Shown here: one piece after another, positions 1 through 10,562 of the stretch
Position numbering within the stretch: the stretch's first letter is position 1
Layout: the number at the start of each line of letters is the position of its first letter
Assembly: GCA_019722365.1 (NCBI GenBank)
Contig: JADFUC010000113.1
Span: 62,001-126,000, forward strand
Length of the DNA: 64,000 nucleotides
Reading direction: 5' to 3'
Source of the DNA: Lithospermum erythrorhizon
Lineage: Eukaryota; Streptophyta; Magnoliopsida; Boraginales; Boraginaceae
Notes under the pieces: model-generated
What the model saw: the letters and a program-made list of their open reading frames with translations, nothing else
The model's database searches: none
Told to the model about the DNA's origin: nothing
Translations under genes and position numbers: made by a program

Positions 1-3000
1 TGCCAGTTCATAATCTTTGAACATCCATGGGGGATACCTTCCATTTGTGTTTCATCTTCCACCAGTTGTTCTATAAAAGTCGTCTCCTGCAACCAAAAAA
101 TAGTGCTTCGCTAAGCAGTATACTTGGGTTGCTAGTGCAAGACTAACTTTTTTTTAACTTACTCTCTTTTGTTCTTTGATTGATCAAAATAAAATTCAAT
201 GACTTGACAAAAATATAAACCTGGAATCCCTCCTTTACAGAGTCAAGCTGTCGAACTAGATTCGAGGTAGGCCGTCTCCATCTCTTAGGGTCCCACAGTA
301 TGGTGCTATTGAAGGCAAAGCCCGACATATCAACGTGAAATCTACGCAGTCGTTTGCTCTTCTCATTGGTGTGCCATCCGACAACTTGACTGCCATTACA
401 CACTGGACCTTCCAATACTGCTTTGTTTTTACTTTGAACCAACATCGCAACAGGCCAAGTGCCAAACCGTCTGCGAGAAGATGATGTTGTAGGCGATGAG
501 GCAAGAGCACAAATAAAACAGCACCATACCTTAACAGGCACAAGGAAGGTCCTTCACTTAATGAATAGGCCCAAATAAAACTCAGAATTAAATAATGCAT
601 CTAATGGCTAAGAAACCTTCTTTTACAGATTATTACAGATTATTTTTCTAATAAAGAACGAGCTAAGACCAAAATCTGAGCATAACTGGCACACTAGCAG
701 GCATTAATAAAAAGCATAATGTTAATTCCAGAAATATAATGTTTCTCCTATTCTTACTATGATAAGTAACTGTTTTTTAATGTTAGAACATGGAGTAGCA
801 GGACGGTTTCCCTCATCAATTCTTCCTATCAAGGAATTTATAATTTTATATCCTTTCCCGGGAATGGGCCGTGGGGGTGGGTGGGTGGTGTTAGGGAGGG
901 CCAATAACAGCTTTATCCATGAGGAAGACAAGTTTCGAGAATATAATAAAAAGGGAAAATTCCAACAAAAGTTATACATCTTGAGAAGCTATAGATTGAA
1001 TGCAATGACTCCTATTGTACAAATTAATAATGTCTATAGGCTCATCATATTATTGAATTTGAGTTAAATCTGCTGATGTTTATTCTAACTAGAGTTAGTC
1101 GTTACCCAAAAGCCACTTCAATGCAAAGTCAATCAGTTATTGCAACAAAATTACTAATTGTAATGTATTATTGGCGTTATACTTCAGAGAAATCTTACTC
1201 ACATTTACCTGAAATAACAACTCTCACTAGATATCGCTACATTAAATCTATACCAACAAAACAATATAATAATTGATCAGATTATAGTGTGCATTCAAGT
1301 ATAGGTCAGCAAGAACCTTCGACATTCTTTACCTCAAAGAGCAATGACTATTGTAAACTCTTAAAGCACCAGAAACAAATGCATTCAATGCATCAACAGT
1401 TCACGAAAAGTTTGACTGTTACTTTTGTAGGATCTATGTAGGAACGAAATGCCTTTTTCTTTAACTGGCTCAAATACTGGGGAAGTCATATTGTAGCAAA
1501 ATCACCATCCGAACGAATAACAGCCAATGTTTTAGGAGGAAAAAGAAGCTGAACCACTGATTTCTTATTGTAAAACAACAACCCTTATTAGTTTATGGAG
1601 TGTGAGGTCCGGTCCTATATATTAATTGTTGATCGTTAACACATAGATATCACATAGAGACAGTTAGCCTAGTACCTCCGATGACGGATTGCACAATGTC
1701 CGGAAATTCCTATATATTAATTGTTAATCATCAACATATTTTTGTCCGATGACGGATTCCACAATGTCACAACATAAAATGACTGTAGTAATCATAACTC
1801 AGCAAATACTTTGGACATCTTTTAGGACACATGAGAACTAACTATTCTAATTCTAAAAGCTAAACCTCAATGATCTGCAAACGATGACATACAGTCCTGC
1901 AAGAATTTATGTAGATTTCACATCTCAGGTTAAAAATAAAAATAAAATGAGCTGCAAAACCTTCATATCTAGAAATCATCCAAGTTGAATTTACTACTAC
2001 AACAACTATAAAGGATTCTGAAAGTATTACTATAACCTGATCTTTCTCAAACTCTGAAATAATTCCAACGTGTAAATATTATCATCATCCGCAAAGTATA
2101 CAATTCCATCAAGCCTATGCAGCTCAATATGCTCGAGGGCCCGATTCCTCTGATGCACACCCCTATCTTTAACATCCGTCAAATTCTTCCCACACACCAA
2201 ATGCCTATACATCACACCCGTCTTCCTTAAAAGCTCTGCAGTCTCCAACGAGGCTGCACTCATTTCAACCACAATCCACAACAAGGGCGGCTTTACAAGC
2301 CTCAAAACCTGGCCTAACCTATTCAGATAATAACTCTGCAACCCCCTGTTATAAGTCGGCGTCACCACAATCAAATGCTTCCTCATATCATCAAAACTCT
2401 CATTCACATTTTCAACCCTATCATATCTAACCCTATCAACCTCTAATTTCACCGACTCCACGGACGCTAACCTCTCCAACATCGTGAAACCACTAACATC
2501 ATCATTCCCATCTCCACGCCTCTCACCGTCACCAATACTCTCACCCGCACTATAAATTCCAACACTCCCACTTTGCCTTAGACGATCACTACTCAATTCT
2601 TTCGTCTCTCGATCTGTAGCCAAAGACCCTACATCAGCCTCACGGACACTATAACTTCCAACACTCCCACTTTCCCCTAGACGATTACTGATCAATTCTT
2701 TTGTCTCTCGATCTCTACTCAAAGGCCCTACATCCGCCTCATGAGCAATATTCCCACTACTCCCCCGGGCGCTATAACTCCCACTTTCCTTTGGACGATT
2801 ACTACTCAATTCTTTTGTCACTCGATCTCTAGTCGAAGGCCGTACATCGTTCTCAAAGGATACACGATCGAAGGCGGATTCGTCGGGTTTGGATAAGTCA
2901 TTAAAGTAATTAAAATGGGCGATGCCGAGTAGGAAGCCAAGAAAAAAGAATAAAAGACATCGATAAAAGGCCTTTTTCCAGGAAATAAATTTACGAGGGG

Positions 3001-3145
3001 GTTTAGTAAAGTAATGAAAATGGGCAATTAACTTAGTAATTAAACTTGGGGATGTGGTTAAAAGGTGTTTATGTGAAGGTGATTGGATCGAAAATGGAGT
3101 AGCTCCGTTATGATACGGTGATTGACTTCGCCTAATCGAGGCCAT
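1..3145 (-). CDS. IRX9H: IRX9H-like GT43 beta-1,4-xylosyltransferase, 3' end outside window
   Basis: GT43 glycosyltransferase of xylan backbone synthesis, expected as a type II membrane protein of the Golgi. Exons on the minus strand: 2037-3145, 221-470 and 1-86 (continues past the left edge); the frame is maintained across both GT-AG junctions. The start [10 protein letters not shown] fits the IRX9H (IRX9-like) N-terminus. A short cytosolic tail is followed by a hydrophobic anchor at about residues 58-78, a stem at about 80-250, and the catalytic domain from about 257 (VTPTYNR) with the nucleotide-sugar-binding motif ADDDN at about 352-356. Exon 2 encodes [23 protein letters not shown] and WDPKRWRRP, all typical of GT43; exon 3 adds the [11 protein letters not shown] segment. 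The stem has three imperfect repeats starting DV at residues 100, 138 and 171, which I do not recall in other family members. Intron 1 is about 1.57 kb. The identification is by recognition of the family; IRX9H rather than IRX9 rests on the N-terminus. Confidence 0.93.
862..900 (+). other. Potential G-quadruplex in IRX9H intron 1
   Basis: The plus strand has five or more runs of three to five G within about 35 bases, separated by short spacers. It lies inside the intron, on the strand opposite to the IRX9H coding strand. Folding is inferred from the G-run spacing only. Confidence 0.5.
1615..1772. repeat. Tandem duplication in IRX9H intron 1
   Basis: Two copies of a block that opens TCCTATATATTAATTGTT and ends GATGACGGATT.CACAATGTC lie in tandem, the second starting near 1709. 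The second copy is shorter, lacking about 25 bases. The block lies within the first intron. Confidence 0.7.
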
Positions 3146-3369
3146 TAATTAATTATTCATCAAAAAAGGACTACACTTATTATTATTATAAGTCCAAGAG
3201 AAAGGAGTATAATTATTACTATTATTATTATAACAAGAGACCGGAAAAGAAGAAGACGGAGGAGAAACTAAGGTTTCAGATTTAGTTCAGGAGGTAGATC
3301 AGCAGAGATGAGTGAGTTTTTTTCTTTTTCTTTTTCAACTGGAAATTATTACTCTGTGTTGTTTTAATT
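3146..3369 (-). promoter_or_regulatory. IRX9H leader and proximal promoter
   Basis: On the minus strand the bases upstream of the IRX9H ATG are rich in CT and CTT runs with TAA and ATT repeats, as in many plant 5' leaders. No clear TATA box lies in these 224 bases. A MULE terminal repeat begins at 3370, so any more distal promoter lies inside or beyond the transposon. The transcription start is not determined. Confidence 0.4.
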
Positions 3370-5183
3370 GGGAAAATTGCAAGAATACAATCATTCACAA
3401 TAAAATAATTAATTTTCTAACACCTTTTAATAAAATTTGGATTTCATACCATTCACTCTATTTTTTATGAGAAATATCCTTATCAATACTAGTATTTGGA
3501 TATATGCGATACGTATAAATTAAGAAATATTTACCAATAATAATTTTAACGTAACGACACATGGATGTCACACTCGATCTTCAATGTTTCTTTTGTTTGG
3601 TGTATTTTCTGTTTATTTTATGACATACGGAGTGCATGACAATATAGGTGTTCATATATATAAATATATGATGTAGTTAAAAGTAATTTATTATGGAAAT
3701 TATAAAGTTATTGTATTACATGAAATTTATAAAGTTATAGAATTTATTATACAAATTACCATTATGTCCTCAAATTAAAATGTCATAATCTATAGTTAGG
3801 AAATTAAATGGAAGAAAACTTGTAAAAGCCGAATAACCGACTATATCATTTTTACTTTATATATAATTGTTGAGGCAAAAACGGTGGTATATTTACCTCA
3901 AAGAACCAAAGTCTCTTTGATTGCCCGTCTGTCACCAACGAGCACTCAGATAGAGGGCTACCTGTCTTTCAACTTCCCAACAAGGCTTCCAACGACAACC
4001 TCAGAAACTCCAACCGGGTATGCTCCTGGCGTCTCCGGCGCCTGCTAGAACAAATAGAGATCATGATCCGCACTCTATAGGGAAATAAATATGACAATCA
4101 TACGCGAACGAATCGCCGTAGTCACAAGGATATCTTGTTATGACGATGCTACTTTTTAAACCGTGGCGACAACATAGCCTATGAATATTAAGGTGACTCA
4201 AGGCTGAAATGTGTCAAGTGTACCTATTTATGATTTAAATAAGTCATCCGACGATATTTAAATGTGTCATCCGATCTGTGCAAATATAAACAATGGGTCA
4301 GGTCATCCTACGTTGTGTAAATATGTCCCTTCGGTGATATGTAAATGTGTCATCCGACTATGTAAAATATGTCGCCGGTGATATATAAATGTGTCATCCC
4401 ACCTGTGAATATGTCGCCGGTGATATGGTAAATGTGTCATCCGACTGTGTAAATATGTCCCCCAAGGAGCATGAAACGTGTCATCCGACTATGTGTAAAT
4501 ATTAGGATGGTGTAGGACCCGACGCTTTTATAAAAAGGGAAGGAGGTGCCTACTGCTGTTGGTGGAAATAATATTAATTGCCTTTTAATATATAAATATA
4601 TATTAAAGCCTTTTAATTCTTTCTTCTCAAAATCTAATCCCTTTTCCTGCTGAAGGCGACCTATATATAAGAATAGAGCAGATGAAAAACTTGCAATTAT
4701 TCATGGAGCATGGGACGTGTCCATTTATACAAGTCATCTAGATGAGAAAGTTAGTGGTTTTTCCATTACAGATGTTGGGAAATTGCCAACACCATATCCA
4801 TTAAGCCAAGTGCAACAAAGTATCACATACTTTGATATTCACAAACTACATAACGCTTAAATGAAATCATTGAATAGTTACTCCGCGAGGACATGTCAAT
4901 CCCTCCTCACCATTATTATTAATGCTGACTCACCATTCCTTAACAATATAGATAATTTTATTCCTTTATTATTTAGTATTTAACAAATATTTAATTAATT
5001 TCTATTTAGAAGTTAATATCTAGCTAATATCTAACTGATGTATACCTAGTATTTATATTGTATTCAATTCATTTAGGGTATTTTTGTCCAAAAGATTGAA
5101 AGGATGATATAAAATGAAACAGTTGATAAAAGGTGACAAAAATTGAATTTTTAGTAGAAAATGTGGTATTCTTGCAATTTCCC
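3370..5183. mobile_element. Non-autonomous MULE (Mutator-like transposon)
   Basis: The ends are inverted repeats of about 100 bases. The left end reads GGGAAAATTGCAAGAATAC and the reverse complement of the right end reads GGGAAATTGCAAGAATACCA, with continued weaker similarity inward. The flanking 9-mers are GTTTTAATT on the left and GTTTCGATT on the right; they match at 7 of 9 positions and differ as TA against CG, as expected from CpG decay of a Mutator-type 9-bp target duplication. No transposase reading frame is seen in the 1.8-kb body, which carries a minisatellite. The left end is about 225 bases from the IRX9H start codon. Confidence 0.82.
4215..4500. repeat. Minisatellite of ~40-45 bp inside the MULE
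   Basis: About six degenerate units contain GTGTCATCCGACTRTGTAAA and AATATGTCGCCGGTGATAT. Unit length varies from about 38 to 50 bases. The array is confined to the MULE body. Confidence 0.75.
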
Positions 5184-5220
5184 GTTTCGATTAAAATCAA
5201 ATGAGTATTTTGATATTTCA

Positions 5221-5458
5221 TCTTCCTATCTAAAAGACGTCACATTTTATTGACTTTTTAATCGTTAAATTTCGACCGTAGATATTTTGCTGTGATTTTT
5301 ATAATATTTTATGAAAAATATATAAATAAAAAATACATTTCAAATTCTTTACATTGATATATTTTTCATTAAATATTATACAACACAAATAAAAATATTT
5401 ATGGTCAAAGTTCAACTATTAAAAAGTCAAAATGTGACAATATTTTAGGGACGGAGAT
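5221..5458. mobile_element. Stowaway-like MITE
   Basis: The two ends are inverted copies over about 70 bases. The left arm includes TCACATTTTATTGACTTTTT and the right arm, read in reverse complement, includes TCACATTTTGACTTTTTAAT, with CTCCGTCCCTAAAA at its outer end. A TA target lies at the right edge; the left edge is eroded. No coding capacity. Confidence 0.6.
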
Positions 5459-5522
5459 AGTATAAATATATAATGGTACATAAGTTGAGGTTTTTTCAAA
5501 TTATCTTACAATATTAGTTTAT

Positions 5523-5770
5523 TATTATAAATATAACTAATAACATAATAAATAGACGGAGAGAATAATAAATAAAGAGAAGAATATTTTATTGTTTTTG
5601 TTGTTGTATTATATACAATACAATGAGTGTCTATTTATAGATTTCTAATAGATAATACACAAAGTAATTACTTGGTAAATAAGTAACTTGGTAAGCAAGT
5701 AATCTAATAACTTCCTAAGCAATTCATCTCTTTTCTTGGTGGACAAGACATCCATAATATTTTCATAACA
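5523..5770 (-). repeat. 3' LTR of antisense copia element
   Basis: This 248-bp LTR shares TATAAATATAACTAATAACA, the ACAATACAATGAGTGTCTAT block and the terminal CATAACA with the partner at 10340-10557. It contains an extra ~30 bases in a TAA-rich stretch. Its first dinucleotide has decayed from TG to TA. Confidence 0.9.
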
Positions 5771-6579
5771 CTCCATCTTGGATGTCTAATTAACTAAAAT
5801 ATGTCTCGTTAAAAACTTGCTAGAAAACTGGCTCTGGGGATAAAAATCCAGTGAAGGAAAAAGAGTGCATTATTCTCAACATACGCTTATAATGTCGCTT
5901 TCTCATTAAAACCTTATTTAAAATCCATTTGGGACAAAACTGATTATAAAAGAATACAACGCCGTATTAACTCCCCTCATGACCCACATCACTTGGACAT
6001 CCTTTAGTCGATGTAGTCCCATGCTTTTGGATAACTATTCGATGTTGGTAGTGAGTGATTTAAAGTGAATATATCTACCGGATTATCACAAGATCGAATT
6101 GGTTGGATATCGATTTCACCATTCTTTTGAAGATCATGGGTGAAGAAGAATTTTGGTGAAATATGCTTTGTTCTATCTCCTTTGATATATCCTTCCTTTA
6201 ACCGTGCGCGTAATTATTCTTCATACGTGGTCGCCGGACCAATTTTTCAGATAATAATCCACACGTATTTTGGATCAGAGTTCTTAGTCAAACACATTCA
6301 CAACTTTCTTCGCGTATTGCCAATATTTCAGTATGGTTCGATGATGTTGCTAAAATAGTTTGTTTCATAGATCGCCATGAAATAGTCCTTCTACCACTAG
6401 TGAATAAAGCATCAAGCATATCCAATTAGGCTCCAATTGAGGTATTTAAATAGCACAATCCCATATCTATCAGACTCTAAAGTATCAAGGGTTTGTCAAC
6501 TCCATTCCAATGCCTTTGAGTTGGCGCAACTATATATCTTTAATAGATTAACAAATAAATGATATGTCTCGGGTCTTGT

Positions 6580-9400
6580 ATGATCAAACTGGGATGGCTT
6601 TTTCATAGTACTCCAATAGTAATTTAAATAAGGTACTTCAGACTCAAGTAGTTCTTCATAATATTTTCTCTAAGCCCGAATGGGTCTTTTGTTCACATTT
6701 AGTAATCTCAATAAACTATCGAGGTGCTCAATGGATATGACTTATCCATAAGAAATTATTTTAAGACCTTTTTCACATAAGTTTCGACATACAAATATTC
6801 TTTACTCAAGCTGATCTATTTGCGCCCAAGACAAAACTTTTTGTCCGAGATCTTTCATTCAAATTCCTTCTCTGCTAGCCATGTTTTTCGTGTTCTCTCA
6901 GAGTTCCAACTATATTTAAGTCATCAACATAAACTGTAATTATTACAAACTCTTTTCCTGATCTTTTCATGAAAATGCAAGGACATGTAAGATCATTCTT
7001 ATAACCCTCTTTGGTTAAATATTCACTTAGGCGATTGTACCACATTCGCCTCAAATCAATTTAATCTGTGATAAGGACTTATTCAATTTTATAGAAAAAT
7101 ATTCTCGAGAACTTGAACCATGTGCTTCAGGCAAATGTAATCTTTTTCTGAGTTTTATATAAATGGACATTTTCACCAAGTCAGGATAACGCCCATTAGG
7201 GCGCTTAATCGAGTCATTCATGTACTGCCAGACTAATTAAATATCGAAAGGTAGTTGCATCCACCACCGGAGAATATGTCTCCTCATAATCAATGTCAGG
7301 TCTTTGCGAAAATCCTTGAGCTACAAGCCTTGCCTTGTACCTCACAATTTCACCCTTTTCATTTCGTTTTCGCACAAATACCCATTTATAATCTTAATCG
7401 CTTTTTACAATCAAGCCAGGTACGGACTACGTGTCCAAACCTTCGTTCAAGTGATTTTAATTTCGACTGATTGCCTCTTTCCATTTTGGCCAATCATTCA
7501 TGCGTCTGCATTCATCTACAGACTTTGGTTCATGATCCTCATTTTCATCCATCACATTCAGCGCTATATTATATGAGAATTTATCGTCGATGTGTATCTC
7601 ATTTCGGTTCCACCGTATCCCACTCATAACATAAATTTATCGAGATCTTCATTGTGCTACTTTTAATTTCAAAATTCGGGGTTCTTCTCGAACCACCATC
7701 GGGCCATGAAGCCGAGACTCTTCGGTATTTGTTGTACCCTCATCTTGACCATCTATGGTGGTCGCTTCTTTTCTTTTTTCGAGGATTCGTATTCTTGGAA
7801 CCGATTGGTCTACCACGCTTCATGCATGGTTTAGACTCATTCGCAACACTATTGGGTCCTTTGGGCACATCAATTCTAATCGGAGCATTTGCAGGTATGT
7901 GTGATTTAGTCACACCTTTGGGTCGAAAAAAAGTATATTTGGCAAGAATGAATTATCTTTTGAACTTCTAGTTCACATTGTTTTGTACGAGGATCAAGAT
8001 AAGATAATGGATAATTTATTCCAACTAATATTTATCACCGCTTATTTCTCCCCTAATATCAAGTCGCTGATTCGCCGAGTGATAATCGCCAAATCGAAGC
8101 AAGAAATAAGTCTCCGTGACATGGATATACACCAAAACCAACATAAATTTCCAACTCATTTGAGGACCCATCTTACTCAAGGTGGAGTAATAGGGACATA
8201 TACCGCACTTCCAAATATTCTTAGATGAGAAATATTAGGTTCCCCACTGAAACTTTCAATTGGTAAAGGGGGACGTATGATAAACTTGCTGGCCTAACGA
8301 GAACAAGCAAGCCGGCCAGATGCAAGATAACGTGCCCCCAACAAGTAACTGGAGTTTCGTTTCATTTAGTAATGGCCTCAAGTAATCAATTAAAGACGCT
8401 TAATAAAATGATTCTAAGAAGACCATTTTGTGTGGGCGAACATGTTCTATAGACGCTTCAACATCAATTCCCACCGACAATAGTCATTAAAAGCTCGGGA
8501 GGTAAACTCGCCGTGCATTATCAAGCCGTATCTTCTTAATTAGATAATGAGGGAAATGCCTCGATCGAATGATTCGATCAAGTAGTCTCTCTCATAAACG
8601 CCGTGTTACGAAAGTAGACAATAGGAATACGCTATGACCATCTTGTTGACGCATCAATAAGGACTCATGGCACCTAAATGTTTGACACATGATGTATCAC
8701 CGCCCACATATATCACCTTGTATATCGCCTAAGAATTTTGAGATTCATTTCCAACCTTTGTTGCACAAACTGGAGCAATGAGTTTACCTTGAAAACATGC
8801 AAAGACACAAATTCTTCAATAGGAGAATTTGTCGACTCTTCAATGGGTGTCCAAGAGAGTTTTCAATTATTTTTCGTGATCATATCGATTCAGATGGCCT
8901 AACAGTCACGCCAAACAATAAACTCATCATGATTCTCAAACTTCTAGTTTGATAGAACATATGTTTCTATACTAGAAATATGCGTGTAGTACAACTCCAC
9001 ATGACAACGCTGGTAACTTTTCTAATATGGTCTTTTTACCAGATATTATGCTCGTAATATTGAGAAATTTCATTCCTCCTTCACTTGTCGTCTCAATGTG
9101 ATAGCCATTTTGGCGTATGTCTTTGAAACTGATTAAGTTTCTGAGGACTTCGAGAATACGTTGCATCTTATTATGAAATTAAGTGCTCCTCCATGAAACA
9201 ATATGTCACTCTTCTAGAGCCTTCAATCAATTTTACACTACTTGATATTGTAATAACACTTGCTTCTTGTGTTATCAAATAGAAAAAATATTTCTTATCT
9301 TTTAGGATGGTATGAGTTGTATGCACTATCTACAAGACATATTTCCTTTATCCATGTTGTCAGTGGAAATTGAAAACTCAAAGTTGGGCTCCTCATAGCA
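6580..9400 (-). pseudogene. Copia pol relic (protease side, integrase, RT, RNase H)
   Basis: Minus-strand translation in shifting frames gives recognisable copia polyprotein pieces in the expected order, from about 9400 down to 6580. The longest open piece is 8972-9166, a 64-residue part of the pre-integrase segment (LISFKDIRQNGYHIET). The RT motif is YVDDLN instead of the more usual YVDDLI. No piece is long enough to be functional. Confidence 0.85.
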
Positions 9401-10339
9401 TGTTAAGCGCCTATTGACCGCTTTTAAATACCAAATCTTTTTTAGTCAGAACTAGCCTAGACATGTATAATCACAACACCAACTATGATTAGGAAATTCA
9501 TTGTTCCTTATTATACAAAATGAGAGTAACATTTAAAATTAAGAAAATTGATAAATATAGTTGTTAAACATTATTGATAAATCAATATGCCACATCAACG
9601 ATAACTAAAATCAAGGAAACAAGCAAACATCAAAACAATATTAGTAGAACCAAAATTAAATTTTATATATAGAATATATATTATAAAATTCTATATCATT
9701 GGTCCAACATCATCCTATGCATCTAATACCTCAATTATTTTATGAATAATTATGTAGAGTCCCTATTTATGCATATAATACGGTAACAACATTGGTAAAT
9801 TAGTACAACATTGTGAATACTATGTCTACAGTATACAATAGTAAAAATAATGATGGAAGGCTAAATCATAAAGTAGAAGTTCCAAAAGTAATAATTAAGT
9901 CCTAATAATAAAGCCATTTAAAAAATGTCACTTTCCACATTGAAAGATCACTTTGACTAGTCTGTCATAAGTTTAAACATCCAACTAATACTATATTAAC
10001 AAACAGAATGAACACATGGGCCATATTATTGATTCAACTACATCAAAATATGTAAGAATTTTGAATTGGGTCCTGTAAATTGTTTCTAGACAAAGAGACA
10101 AAACATATTCAACAAACATATCTACTAATGAAATTAGAAGCTAAAGAGTTCACTATAGCAAATAAAAAGTAAACATTAAAAAAACTATTGCGAGTAGAGA
10201 TTAAAAGGAGCTAAAGGGAGTTTTGTCTAATTTGTTTTTCCGATCCAACAATCAAAATTTAATAAACTGTGATGTCTTTAATTCACATAACTTTGAATAT
10301 AAAATTACCAGAAGAGAATCCTTGATCAGTACGATAACG

Positions 10340-10557
10340 TGTTATAAATATAACTAATAACAGAGTAAATAGACAGAGAGAATAATAAACAAGGAGGAGA
10401 ATATCTTTATTATTTTTGTTGTTAAATACAATACAATGAGTGTCTATTTATAAAGGTTTTCAATATGTAATACACAAAGTAATAACTTGATAAATAAGGA
10501 ACTTCCTAAGCAATTCATCTCCTTTCTTGTCAAGACATCCATAATATTTTCATAACA
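10340..10557 (-). repeat. 5' LTR of antisense copia element
   Basis: This 218-bp LTR has intact TGTTAT...ATAACA ends. On the minus strand the interior starts CGTTATCGTACTGATCAAGG, which is not the common initiator-Met primer site. Confidence 0.9.
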
Positions 10558-10562
10558 TTTAT

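Larger units (their letters stand above)
5523..10557 (-). mobile_element. Ty1/copia LTR retrotransposon, antisense, degenerate
   Basis: Two LTRs of the same sequence family bound a 4.6-kb interior and are flanked by the perfect 5-bp duplication TTTAT (5518-5522 and 10558-10562). Read on the minus strand, the interior runs from a protease-side CLVDSA motif (about 9340), through the pre-integrase region with NGYHIET, the integrase C-terminal region with HLRIFGSAVYVPI (about 8210), to reverse transcriptase ([11 protein letters not shown] at about 7255-7297; YVDDLNIVGT at about 6903-6935) and an RNase-H-side region near 6600-6680. This is the copia order. Stops and frameshifts break every domain, so it is a dead copy. 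I see no gag homology between about 9400 and 10330. Confidence 0.93.

Noticed and set aside
143..541. A separate 132-residue gene on the minus strand
   Set aside because: The frame is exon 2 of IRX9H plus intron readthrough on both sides; the conserved part stops at the splice sites 470 and 221.
6140..8228. Plus-strand frames of 70-105 codons
   Set aside because: They are antisense shadows of the minus-strand copia pol relic.
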